A stretch of 64,000 bases of DNA from Limanda limanda. Lineage: Eukaryota > Chordata > Actinopteri > Pleuronectiformes > Pleuronectidae. The notes beneath the pieces are model-generated. The model saw nothing but the letters and a program-made list of their open reading frames with translations, was not told the DNA's origin and did not search any database. The position numbers and the translations under genes are program-made. Shown one piece after another: positions 52,879-64,000 of this stretch (positions are counted from its first letter, which is position 1; every line of letters begins with the position of its first letter). The stretch spans positions 15,126,893 to 15,190,892 of the forward strand of contig NC_083641.1 of NCBI RefSeq assembly GCF_963576545.1. The letters are read 5' to 3'.

Positions 52879-54750
52879 TGACACCCCCTCTGCGCTTTTC
52901 CCTTCACCCCTCGACCCCTCAAAACCTGACCGATGGCACTGGGAGCCCGTTACAGTGGGGCTATCTGCGGGGGGGGGCTGCCCCCCATGATCATCCACAG
53001 AGTGACTGCTGAGCAGAACCACAGCCCATCTGACTGCTGAGCCGAGCGCCTCACCCGACGCAGGGCTACTGTGCATGCAGAACCCAGCCCCCCCGCCCGC
53101 CCCGGCCCAAGAAAGACCTCCAACAGATAGAGATCAAAAAATTTGTCCCCCTGAGACCCTAAAAAATTGATTTCTTTGCATTAACACCAAACTGGATGTG
53201 GTGAAAATAATAATGCTAAAATAATAATAGCTGTATTTATTCTGCTGAATTTCTATGTTTTGCACAGCAAAGGCAGCTGGTGGACATGGAAGATGGATGT
53301 GCTGATGTGTCATTGCTTAGACTCCATTGCATTGGCCAGCACATACAGAGCGAGGAGAACATTTCACGCTGAGAGGGGGGGGGGGGTGGTTGTGTCTCTA
53401 AGACGGACGGCCCCAGCTACACTGTGCGTAAAAGAATAGGACCCCTCTAATCTGAATAAAATGTATATCACAAGAAATCCCTCTAAACCCGAGACATCCA
53501 CAGTTGTTTCCCATAAAATCCATGTACTTGATGTTCAAAATCAAAGGTTGTGATTCCAGCGACCTCAGTGCAGATGGAATCCGCTCCATGTAAGGACAGC
53601 GCTGACATGGCTTTGATATCACTGAAGAGATGAAAAAAAAAAGGAATTGTTAAACTGAAATCAGGCCAGTTTCCCATCTGCGTTTCCATGGCTGCGTGTG
53701 TCCGTACAATCACAGCACTGTGTCTTCCACCTGTTCTCCACTGCACTCCATCCCGCCCGCCTGCGCTATCTGTGAAAGGATTTAAATAGATTGTCTTTTT
53801 AGTGGAAGAGAAGAAAAACAACTTTTTGTTTTGTTTTTACTGAGATAAGTAGCCAGTGCTGAAGTTAATTGTTGTTCTGTAAAAGGGCATATGTCTGTTT
53901 TACTTTGAAAAAAAAAAATCCCTTGAATCCATCCTAGTTCAGTCAACAATACCACTAAATAGCCTGAATGCTAGTCGTTAGCTACTCCATGCTTGTGTGT
54001 CTTTCATTTTTAGACAATCATGACTTCTGTTCTGTTTTGGGGTTTTTGTTTTGTTTCCTTGTTTTTATTTTGGGTGTCGTTGTTGTTATTTGCTGTTGTA
54101 TGTTGAGAATTGTATTTATTTCTTGGCAAACTGTAGTTTGTTTACTGAATAGCACTGCTCTTAGCCCACAGGTGACGAGGACCTTTCCTCGTCGGGCTAT
54201 CCCAGAGTTCCAAGGGGTTTGTAGATTACATTCGAGTGCCGGATAGTATTAAACATACGATTCACTCCTTATTCTTCTAATGAAACCGGTCGATGAATAG
54301 ATATTACTTAGGTTTTTTTTTTATTCAATGACAATTTAATGATTCAGTTGTAAAAAATGGAAAAAAACATAAAGAATGAATAAAAAAAAAAAAAATGAAG
54401 CCAGGTATAATTTCTTCATAAGCGCATGATTGGTCTTGGTAAGATCTGTATCTGACATTTTCTACGGTTGTCTGCAAGCTTGTGTGACGTTCGGTTCATG
54501 TTAATCCCTTGTGCCAAACTTATGATAAATAACAGATTACTTTTCATTTATTCTCCCGTTTTGAGGGACCAGTTTTTTTTGTTTGTTCGTTTGTTTTTGT
54601 CGTTGTTTTGTTTATAATCGATTTTAAAAAGTAATCAAGCAAGTTGAGGTACTTTGTTTTAATGCTTTCTACAATGTAACTGTTATGCATTTCAATTCAA
54701 TACTGTGGGAGGAACAACTAAGAAAAATAAAGGACTACAATGTGGACTGA
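52879..54750 (+). other. mecom: mecom 3' untranslated region
   Basis: About 1.87 kb of non-coding sequence runs from the stop to just beyond the poly(A) signal at 54,726. The second half is T-rich with A and T runs. An A-rich stretch at 54,379-54,396 contains an earlier AATAAA, which could allow a shorter 3' end. The end coordinate assumes cleavage about 20 nt after the signal. Confidence 0.7.
54726..54731 (+). terminator. mecom: mecom polyadenylation signal AATAAA
   Basis: AATAAA lies in gaaaaataaagga and is followed within about 50 nt by T/G-rich sequence (gtcttcccgttgtttctc). It is the last good signal before intergenic-looking sequence. Confidence 0.7.
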
Positions 54751-57632
54751 CATGTCTTCCCGTTGTTTCTCATTAAACATCTTTTTACTCACTTCTTTGT
54801 CTCCCTTTATGCTCACACCCTCACCCTCCATAAAGGCCTTCTGGCTGCCCATCACTTGGGCCCGAACAGAGATTTATACTGAGAGACATGAGTCAGAAAA
54901 CCACCTGGTGCTTTTTTCTGGCGCTCTCATGGCCTCCGAGAGAGAGGCAGAGCTTGAACTCTGCTCCGCTCCTTTTTTTTCCTCGGGGCTTTGGCTCACA
55001 GAGAGCGAGGGAAGCATAGAAAAGGCTGCCGAGCGCCTGAATGTGGTAGTGGGAGCGGAGGCAGGAATGTGTCCTCTTTATTTGTGTCCGTTTGTGGGGC
55101 ATGATGGATGAGGTGGGTAGATGTGATGACCTGGCTCATCGCTCAAACGCTCAATAAGAGTCCCATCCTGCAGCAGGCCTCCCCGTCCCGCGCCCCCCCT
55201 CTGTCACATGCTGCCAGCCGACGTGGGCGGACATTGTGGCTGCGAGGGTTGGAGGTTCAGCGACTCCATTGTCCGGCGAGTGGGGGGTTGCAGAATTGGG
55301 CATGACAGTGAAGATGGCTGGCGCTGACACTCCACATTTACAGTGCTCTTGGCACCCTAATGGATGGGGTGTTTTCTTAGGGCCTGTTGTCGGCCCTCGG
55401 GGCTCGGTGGGGCGTCCAGCTTTGATGAGGTCACCGGGGGTCACGCAGTGCTGATGAGGTCAGCGTGGGTCGTCCAGCTTTGATGAGGTCAGTTGCAATG
55501 ATGGTAGCGTTGGCGCAGGCCAGGACCATAATGGAGTGGCAGTGATAATGGCCCTTTGTATGAGTTTGGCCACCTGTATTATTTTTGGACTAATTCAAGC
55601 CTTTATGATTATGTGAATTTGTGCAACAGCCTCATCCGTTCTTTAAGATTTGTAACAATCTCTTTTAATATCTGCTCATTACAGTTTTTGAACGTGCATG
55701 TGGTGAGCATGCATATTTACAAGTCCAACATATTCAGAACAACATTCGAGTTAATTTCTCTTCTTCCGTATATGATTTGGCAAGTGGACTTCACTCTCTT
55801 AAGTAGCTTTGATTTTGGTCTTCATTAACTCCTGTTGGAAAAACCTGACTCTCTTTCAGCCAAATGTTGCCAAATACAGTTTGTCTGTAGCTTGTTGTCG
55901 AGCAACTATTGAAAGTGGGTTGTCAATGCTTTACTGATAAAACCAGCTGCCTGCTACAGCCAAAAATGACGCTGTGAGAGTAGTGAGAGAGAACCAAAAC
56001 ATTACAATTGAAGGCCGCTGTCATGAATCTGCCACATGAATTCTTGTGGACAACATTTTAGATCGTGGACCTTGTTTTCCTTGTGTTTGGAATTGGGTGC
56101 TTTACACTCTGAGTTATCTGATTTCTTCCTGTTTTATTTTGAAACTTCATTCCTCATATGTCTCTTTTGCTTAACTTCCTGTCTTTGTCCTGTTTCCGGC
56201 CATGGGATCGCCTGCACCTGTCTGATGCGTTTCACCTGTGTTCAATCATCCCTTGTGTAGATAGTCTCTGTGTTTCCCTTTGTCTTTGTCAGTTCGTCTG
56301 TTGACTCATTAATTTCCTCATGTTTCAGTTTTATTTTAATTTAAGAATTTATCCGTTGTTTTTTTGTATTGATTGTCTGTTTTGTTTAGTTCTATTGAAA
56401 TTAAACTATAGTTCATCAACCAAGCTGTGGTGCCTGGCTCCTCTCAGGCAAACCTTGACAGCCACAAAAAAACACTTGAAAGACTAGAAAACTAGCTGAG
56501 TTGTGTGCAAATTTCCTTTTGTTTTGTTTTGTTTTGCATCTCCTAATGCACACAGTCATTTGATAATTGTTTTAACCAATATTTGCTTTTAGATTTTTTA
56601 TGTCATTCATATAAATGGACAACAGGATTGACATTGTTTCAATCAAAAGAGAAGGATCATGACATTATTTTTTATAATAAAATAATGTGAGAAATAAAAT
56701 GTTTAATGAAATAAAATATTAACTGAAAAAACATAAAATTCCCAAAGATGAAAAAATAACAATTAACAAACAGAAAAATGTAGCAGTTTGGAAACAATTT
56801 TGCAACACAAGGTAGGTTTAAAGTGGCTCCAATAAAAGTTTCCACACATTTGAAAATACTATAGACTGGTATTACTAGTGAATGTCAGTGTTTCATGATA
56901 TTGAATTAATGTATACTTGCCTGATATTCATTTGTAATTTAGCCAGGTATTGCGTGAGAAAGAGCACTAAAGTAACCATGGTTCAACTGTAAGTTAAATT
57001 ATCTGTAACTGGAAGAAATAACGAGAACATTTTAATCACCTTGCGTTGGTGCAGAGCGATTATCCAGAGAAAGATTATGCATCATTCTGCAGTTGTAATA
57101 AAACTGTCCAAAATTCCAACTGTTCAACGAGGTTTTAACAAACAGGGATTATACCTCGACTGCATCTGGGAACCAACTTGGCGGCGGGACTTTTGCCACT
57201 ACCCCTCGCTGACCACTGCACCCCCACTGCAGTTCAAATTGCCCATGTAATTACATCACCTACATAAAGAACTTCCCCCAGACAAAAAAGTCCAAAGGCA
57301 CTGGCTCTGGAAAGAACACCAAAATATTATGAATAGACAGCAGTGTGTATAATGCCATTGTGTGTGGGCAGTGAAGTGGTGCGGGGGGGGGGGACCCGAG
57401 TGAGTTTGGCAGCTTGGCGCTTTTACTGCTGTGCCTGCGTCGGTTTGATCAGCGTTGATTAGCGCATGCCAATGTCACCCATGTATCCTCTCACACTTAA
57501 TCAACACGTTGGGACGAGTTATTGCCGTCATTAACCCACAGCGTCTCATAAAGGGCCTCAGTGTGGATTGAAGTGTGGCTGGCACGGCCTCGGGTGTGAG
57601 GAGGTGCTGGATTCCCAAGCTGCCGTGTCCCC

Positions 57633-57635
<3 letters not shown>

Positions 57636-57683
<48 letters not shown>
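57636..57683. repeat. (GT)n microsatellite
   Basis: A pure GT array downstream of mecom. Confidence 0.95.
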
Positions 57684-57686
<3 letters not shown>

Positions 57687-58260
57687 TGGTCGGGTGGGCA
57701 CACCGTGGGCAGCACTCGGTGGGCCATGGAGCCACTCAGCTAATGGTGCAGCTGGCACAGCCTCAGAATCCATCAGGCCTCATTACAGCTCCTGTTCAGC
57801 CACTGTCCGTTTTTCCTTTTTTTTCCTTCCTTCCTCCCCTCCTTCTCTTCTCTCTGTCCTCACCACAACCCTCCCTTCCTTTCCTCTGCCACTCGTCCAC
57901 GCAGCCGGCCCTGTGTGGCATGTTACTGCCCAGCTCCCCTCGCTCGAAACATACATCAAGCCCCCCGGAGAGGGGGGAGCTATCACAGCTGGCAGCTCTC
58001 ACGCAGATTGACTTGGCACCCGTGCTGACTCAGACGCCAGGGGAAACATCTTTCGGAGAGGGAGGCATGGATGGGTGTGGGAGTGTATGGCTTTCAAGGA
58101 GGGATGGGGAGGTGGAGGGGGGGGTGGTATGGAGGGGTACTTGCAAACAGCTGGCTCAAGTGGGAAGTGTGTTGCTCTGTGTGTGCGAGTGTGGGGATAT
58201 TCCACAAATCATAACATCAAGTTTTTGTTGTGTTTACAATAATGGTAGCACCTCCTCTGT

Positions 58261-58263
<3 letters not shown>

Positions 58264-58320
<57 letters not shown>

Positions 58321-58640
58321 ACCCTCATTTTTATTACCTCTTCCAGCATAATCATTGAATTGTCAGGACCAGTGGACCTCATGGGGACCAAAGCCTTGGC
58401 TGTCTACAATGGCAGTCGATGCCCATAATAAGTCCCAATAATGGATAGCAAAGGTATTACGTATTACTCACATTATGGGGATTTGTCATTTTTATGGTGA
58501 CCAAAAAGCTAATTTTCCTAATATAAATCAAAGAAAAGGTGAAGACATGGTTTAAGGTTGGGTTGGGTTTGGTTTAGGTTAGGGTTTGGGTTAGGGTTAG
58601 GGTTAGGTTTGCGTCTAGCTGTGGTACCCCAATGAGTGCT
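58264..58640. repeat. (GT)n array plus degenerate telomere-like dispersed repeat
   Basis: A GT array (58,264-58,319) is followed by sequence with tggacctcatggggaccaaa and then a TTAGGG-like run (58,553-58,611: ggttagggtttgggttaggg). The combination recurs at 26.95 and 58.9 kb, pointing to a dispersed repeat family rather than a true telomere relic. Confidence 0.6.
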
Positions 58641-58904
58641 CTGAAGGGCTTGGGCACAGGGGACTGAATGTGTTTAAGAAACTTTAAATGTTCCTGATTC
58701 AGGCCATAGTCTGTTAATTAAGATCCCACCACAGCGGGATGGGTCAGTGGTTATTATAATTGCTCAAAGCCTCCATGATCTCTTTCCAGAGTCAATAGAG
58801 TCAAATGAAATTGAGGAATGTAGATATAAACATTTATGAGTCATAGTTTTAAAAATATATATATATATATCTAACAAAATAATTATTACAATTTAAGGGG
58901 AAGA

Positions 58905-59016
58905 AACGTTCCAACGTAAGGGTCAGGTTCAGGGTTAGGGTTGTCTCTAGAAATTCAATGTAAGTTGATGTAATGTCCTCTGAAGTTATGGAGATACGTG
59001 TTTGTGTGTGTGTGCG

Positions 59017-59083
<67 letters not shown>
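58905..59083. repeat. Dispersed repeat fragment with (GT)n array
   Basis: gggttagggttgtctctag leads into aatgtcctctgaagttatgg, then acgtgt and a GT array with GC interruptions (59,000-59,083). It has the same order of blocks as the copy at 27.0 kb. Confidence 0.6.
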
Positions 59084-59084
<1 letters not shown>

Positions 59085-61462
59085 TGCAAGCCATTCCAAC
59101 TCTCTCTTCCTCTTCTCTTTCTTCTTCCTCTGGTCTTTCCTCCACGCCTGCCTTCTCTCCTAGAAAGCACCAGAGCTAGAGGTTTTGCGGTCTCATTACA
59201 CTGTTTGCTTTTCCCCCTGCAGGCTACAGCTCATTAGAGTTATTGATGGACACTCCAGTCTCAGACCCAGGGAACAGACCGGGACAGAGCCGAGCAGCCG
59301 TACACATGGTTTTAATATGACGAGTCTAATCAGGACAGGCGTGGTGGCAGAAACATTTGAAGTCATCTCATTCTTTGCTCATGGAGTATAGATTAGGAAG
59401 CAGCTAATCAGGCCTTTAGCTCCATGTTAGAGGGGGTGGGTGTAGCAGTGTCGGGTTGTGACACTGTAACCTATAAATATAGGTCTCATTATCAGACAGT
59501 GGGAAATCTGTATCCTTTAACATAAGCCTGTGTAATTATCCTACTGGATCCTCACAGTTTCTCTCTGTTTTCCATTATGAGCACCATCCAGTGGTGGAAA
59601 CAGCAATGTACACCTACCTACCTACAACTTCACATTTCGATTTTGATAAACACTTGATTTGAATAAACATGGAAATTGTACTTTACTTTATAGAAAAAGT
59701 TGCAAGATGTCAATCTGCTCAAAGACACATGAAACTTATTCAAAAAAAGCTGACACGTCTAAAACCAAAGATACCTTCCGATTGCCGGGTGTGGGAGAGT
59801 TCAACGATACAAATCTTTTTTTTTTGCAGCCTCGACATTCAACATTTATTTTTCCAGGCAACAGCCAAACAAATGGTGCAGGACGGGTTGAAATGATTTC
59901 CCCCCCTCGTTCCTTTATCTGAGCCGACAGCTTCGTCAGCGCGAGTTCAAAACGCTGCGGCCTTCTGGGAGATCTGGTTCAACACAGAGGGGCCGAAATT
60001 ATCTCTGGGACGTGAAGTGAAGCCACGGCGGTGAAGTGATAGAATCTCCTTTGCAAAGAGTGGTGTATGCATGATTACAGCGGAAAAAGTACCCGTGATG
60101 CGATCTTACCTTTTACGGGCTATTTCATCGCCAGTTTCCTGCCCCAGCCCCCCCCCCCCCCCCCCTCTCTCTTACTCACTCCTGATAAGCCGGCGTGCAG
60201 ACAGGACAACAGTAGGACATTTTCACTGCAAAAACTTGTAAGTACAGACTTTTTTGTGTGCAATTGTAATAAAACAAATGAAGCATAGAGGTCAATTAAA
60301 TGAACCGATGATGTTTGAATGAGGGTTTTGTTTTTTCAAGAATCTGAGGGCGCGCTCACACCTTCCTTGTTCGGTCTGAACCCTCTGACTCTGCAGTTTA
60401 GTCCAAACCAAATTAACACAAGTGAACCATGGTTTGAATCAATGTGCTATAACCAAAAGAGGTGGTCTCAGTCAGAACCAAACTGAACCATGGTTTGTTA
60501 CATTGCAATGTGGAAACGTTGAAACAATTTAAAATAATAGAAGAAGAAAAAGAAGTGGATACAGCTCAGGGGATTGCTTGCTTTCTTTCAAATCCAACAG
60601 TATAATGTTTGAAGAAAGAGGAAGTTCATTTGGCGATACGGGAAACCTTAAAGATATTACACTTCACAGTTCAAGGGACTACAAGGTTGGGGGTTACAAC
60701 AGCTGTACTGGAGACACATTTGTCCGTCCAACCAATCAAGGTCAAGTATAGATACAGGTAATGATGAGAGAACGTACATATGTCCGGCAAAAGTCTTAAA
60801 TTAAAATATAAAACCAAAACTAACAAGATCAAACACAAACAATGTAGACGCATGAGCATTGGTTCAGACTTCAAGTGTAAGAAAACTGTGCACCAGTGTT
60901 TTAAGAAGTTGAAATAAATATTGATGAATAACATTTACGCCAAATATTTGAGACTTGACATACTGAAACAGTGTATAAATCCCCCAAAAGTTGTGGACCC
61001 TTTGTGGCACTGCTCTTTGCTGTGGCACGCTGTGTGTGGAGGGCAGATCCGGCAGTGCAGTGGCCACCCATGAGCGCCGGGGATGAATGGCCTCTCTGGG
61101 CCTGTTTGACTGGAAACAGGTGTGTGTCATCCGAAGATGAAGGCCCGGCCGATAAACATTATTGGAGAACATCTGCTGCCTGTCACAACACGGGGCGAGC
61201 CGGAGCGGTCCCCCATCCATCAGCCACACCGGTGAGTGGGTGGTGGTGGCGGTGGTGGTGGAGGGCTCCATCTCCATCCTTTTGCTGTCGGACCCGCTCA
61301 CCCATCACTCACCTCGCTGGATGCTGGAGACCGGGTGCATGTTTGGTCCAGGCACCTGCCTGCCGCTGCCGGACCACGGCCGCTTCTGGCCGATGGAAGA
61401 CAAACTGCTCCAGCGCACATGAAAAATGTCTGAGGAATAGCTCTCTCTTCCTCTGACACGAC

Positions 61463-61478
61463 ACACACACACACACAC

Positions 61479-61523
<45 letters not shown>
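61463..61523. repeat. (CA)n microsatellite
   Basis: A CA array with one AACAC slip. Confidence 0.95.
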
Positions 61524-61525
<2 letters not shown>

Positions 61526-61829
61526 TACACCACTTTTGTACATCAGGTGCCTCTCCCCCCCACCCTCTTTAGACTTCTGTCAGGGAGGGATGGCCTTAAT
61601 GCTTGACCCTTCTCGGGCTGATGAGCGATGCCTTGTAGTACCAGCCCACCCCTCCCGACACATCCACTCACACAGGATCACATAGGTCTCTGTGACAGCT
61701 GGACCTTCTCTCCCCCTCTTTCTACCCCCCCACCTCACTGTGCCCTCTCAACCCACGACAGGATCACACAAATCAGCAGCATGTGAGGCGTAGTCACAGC
61801 TCACTGGTCCAACGACAATAAAAACAGAA

Positions 61830-63785
61830 ACATTTTGCAGTATGTTTTTTGGTATTTATTTGGTTCATGGCTCTTTGTAAAGATCATGGAAGAAAACAAA
61901 AGGACAACAGGATAAAACAGTAAAAAACGTAATTCATTAACTCAACCAAAACGGATCAATGTAGCACCACACACCATCAGAAAAATAAGCACATCGGGTT
62001 ATCTCTGATAAATGACCTGAGATATTATACACACAGTCTTTGTACAAGTTCAACCCTCAAATAAAACACACATAATTGTTGATCACAATAGTGATATTGG
62101 ACATAAAAATAAAATGTCCACGACTGCAGCAAAACGTTCACATATCAACTCTCAGACTTTTCTACAAAACTCCAAAACTCTGTATCGGCTGCTGATTCAG
62201 CAGACATGTGCAACTCCATGCAGGATTTGCCAGCAGTATATTTCGCGACCAGCACACTGCACAACACTGAGAAACTCTACAATCAATGGCATAAATGAAG
62301 TGTTCTTAATGCAGGTAAATGATGCATGATTATGTCATGAACAGAATCAAGGAATTAAATGTATAATGATGATATTTTTGCAGACATCTGTAGGTAAGTG
62401 TACAAACAATTAAATAAGCTAAAATGAGAGATCATCCATTATATTAAAACTGTTAAACTTGGGGGTAGAATTAATCTCTTTAGAATAATCTGTAAACCAA
62501 GAAGCCAAAGCTAAGACCTTTTTTTAGGAAATGATGCAGTTTGACAAAGATCACTAGGGGAATGTCTAAAAATCCAGATATTTGTATCAAGGAACACAAA
62601 AAGACACTTTTTTGCGAATCACAATGATGAACGCAAAAAAAAATTCTTCTGTGCTCACCTTTCAGTCTGACTTTAAGACATGAAGGTACAATCTGGTCAG
62701 GGCTGGGTGATACAATTATTTCAATAATTATCGCAATATTATTTCCATGAAAAGCAATACAACAGAAGTTCACATTAAATCAATATATAGTTTGTGCATT
62801 GTGGAAAAACTGGGACGAGGTATAACACTTCAGATTTGTAAAATGTTTTGCTGTTTATGACGTTTTTGTGATTCTCTGCTCATGAAGTTTAAAATCACAA
62901 CCTCCAATCAGGAGAAAAATTTGTCTTCAAAGTTAAAAGAAATAATAAAGGGACATTTATTATTTTAAAATTATTTTTTTGGGCCATATTGCCCAGGCCT
63001 GCTCAGAATTATCAGCTAATCATGCTCCAATATGCAACATACAGAAGTGTGATATGGAAACTGCAGAACAAATATACTGAGAATGGACATTTCAGTAAAA
63101 AAGGAAATAACTTCTGTGTGTAGTTAAACTTTTGAAATGAAGCATCTTTGCACACATATAGATTCGGGGATTGTGGAGAAGGCACAGTTGTACTTTTAAT
63201 ATACGTAACCAGGATACTGAACTCTACTGTAGAAAAAAATATATCAGACATAAATTATTACTCAAACACTTTTATACATCTTAAAATACGTATGGAGCTA
63301 ATTTCAACCATAAACCAAAATCCTCTGCTTGAACATTCATTGGACCACATGTTCGGAGCTCACATGCCTGCACTCCCTGTATGTGCGGATCCTGGTGTTT
63401 TACTCTTCAGAATAAGTATATACATGACCCATATATTTCTAAATCCGTTTTAGCTGCTGTTAATCTTCACCCAAAATATGCTCGGCATTCTGCGATACTA
63501 ACCACCACGTTTTTTTTATGAGCAGAGTTGTAGGGGATGTAAAGTCTCTCTGGTTACAAGAAAGTCTCCGATTCGGTCACGTGTCTCGTCCGAACGGCCC
63601 GAAGAAAAGAAACTGAACTCTTAACAACTCATTAAACGTCAAACTGGAGAAGGTAACTTAAACGCTTTCCTTCAGCAGATGTGATGCAGGTATTAGTGTG
63701 TATTGCTAAGGAGTCTGTGTAACCCTGAACTATAATCTTACACAGTCTGGGGTCAGTGTGGAGTTCCTGGTCCTCCGAGGGCCCT
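61830..63785 (-). other. Possible 3' UTR of a minus-strand convergent gene
   Basis: AT-rich sequence without coding features. On the minus strand it ends in aaccAAATAAAtacc (AATAAA at 61,860-61,855) followed by T/G-rich sequence (tgtttctgtttttattgtcgttgg), the usual layout of a polyadenylation site. It contains the MITE-like element at 62,698-63,001. This depends on the candidate exon at 63,786-63,880 being real. Confidence 0.25.
62698..63001. mobile_element. MITE-like element with CAGGGCTGGG ends (304 bp)
   Basis: It begins CAGGGCTGGGTGATA and ends ATATTGCCCAGGCCTG, imperfect inverted repeats of a type common in fish non-autonomous hAT-like elements. The interior is AT-rich without coding capacity. 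I see no clear target-site duplication. Confidence 0.5.
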
Positions 63786-63880
63786 TCACATGTCAGGTTC
63801 ACCGGTGGATTGGCTTGAGCGGCGTGCTCGGTGATGAGTGCGGTGCGGCGTGAGTATGATGTAGCGCTTCTTTCTGACAG
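63786..63880 (-). CDS. Candidate terminal coding exon of a convergent gene (frame uncertain)
   Basis: On the minus strand a T-rich run ends in tgtggaacag, a plausible acceptor, at 63,881. One frame reads VRKKRYIILTPHRTHHRARR and then SSQSTGEPDM before a TGA at 63,786. A second frame stays open much longer, to about 63,632. Downstream on this strand the sequence is AT-rich and ends in an AATAAA-type signal at 61,860, as a 3' UTR would. I do not recognise the protein and cannot fix the frame from this window. The following gene beyond base 64,000 would decide it. Confidence 0.25.
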
Positions 63881-64000
63881 CTGTTCCACAAAAAAAACAT
63901 CACCTTTACAGAGACAGGCTCCTTAAAACGCCTCGCACAAGCCAAGTCCTGTCTGTGATTGTCCAGTCAGGACTTTGCACCTTCTGCTATGGGTTATGTG

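Larger units (their letters stand above)
54751..61830. other. Intergenic sequence downstream of mecom
   Basis: I recognise no gene in these 7 kb. They contain the GT arrays and dispersed-repeat copies listed separately, a 58-bp-spaced duplication of cgtccagctttgatgaggtca-like sequence at 55,413 and 55,471, and AT-rich unique sequence at 55.6-57.1 kb. A degenerate repeat rich in gaaccatggtttg and gaaccaaac lies at about 60,350-60,530, and a CpG-richer stretch at about 60,990-61,430. Frames seen here have no recognisable protein features. Confidence 0.5.

Noticed and set aside
58553..58611. Interstitial telomere relic
   Set aside because: The TTAGGG units are irregular and recur with the same neighbouring blocks at other GT arrays, so a dispersed repeat explains them better.
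61162..61422. 86-codon plus-strand frame in CpG-richer sequence
   Set aside because: No domain, no clear splice signals, and overlapping frames of similar length. It looks like GC-rich non-coding sequence.

Overview
This is a vertebrate, almost certainly teleost fish, genomic window: one intron-rich nuclear gene spread over tens of kilobases, consensus GT/AG splice sites, dozens of (GT)n/(CA)n microsatellites, and fish-type DNA-transposon relics. The gene is mecom (MDS1-EVI1 complex locus, also called prdm3/evi1), on the plus strand. I recognise it from the PR-domain end, seven proximal and three distal C2H2 zinc fingers, two CtBP-binding motifs, and the C-terminal QAYAMMLSL...SHV tail, which separates MECOM from its paralogue PRDM16.

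Layout. Positions 1-22.4 kb hold no recognisable coding sequence; I read them as the long MDS1-side intron or upstream region, with a locally duplicated ~430-bp repeat (13.1-14.1 kb, one more copy at 16.5 kb). Positions 22.43-23.41 kb form a CpG-rich block ending in a good splice donor, the likely internal EVI1-type promoter and non-coding first exon. Sixteen coding exons follow from 25,084 to 52,878 and their phases join without a break: 3,405 nt, 1,134 codons plus stop. The PR-containing (MDS1-EVI1) reading enters in frame at 25,084 from exons outside the window. The short EVI1 form would start at the ATG at 32,995 and be 1,071 residues, close to the human 1,051. The 3' UTR runs to a poly(A) signal at 54,726. 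Downstream, to about 61.8 kb, is non-coding sequence rich in microsatellites and dispersed repeats. The last 2 kb may hold the 3' UTR and terminal exon of a convergent minus-strand gene, which I cannot name.

How the parts work together. The locus appears to make two proteins from one zinc-finger body: a PR/SET-bearing form from an upstream promoter and a PR-less form from the internal CpG promoter. In the short transcript the PR exon becomes leader sequence and carries upstream ORFs, the last ending in an ATGA overlap with the main start. A NAGNAG acceptor, a possible tandem in-frame donor and a 27-nt microexon give further protein variants.

The most interesting items are: two inversely oriented hAT-type elements with BED-finger coding relics in introns (29.1 kb and 52.2 kb), the uORF/start overlap, the splice-variant sites hitting zinc-finger spacing, the microsatellite that serves as polypyrimidine tract of the PR exon, and the local segmental repeat. 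I found no evidence of a wholly new biological system.
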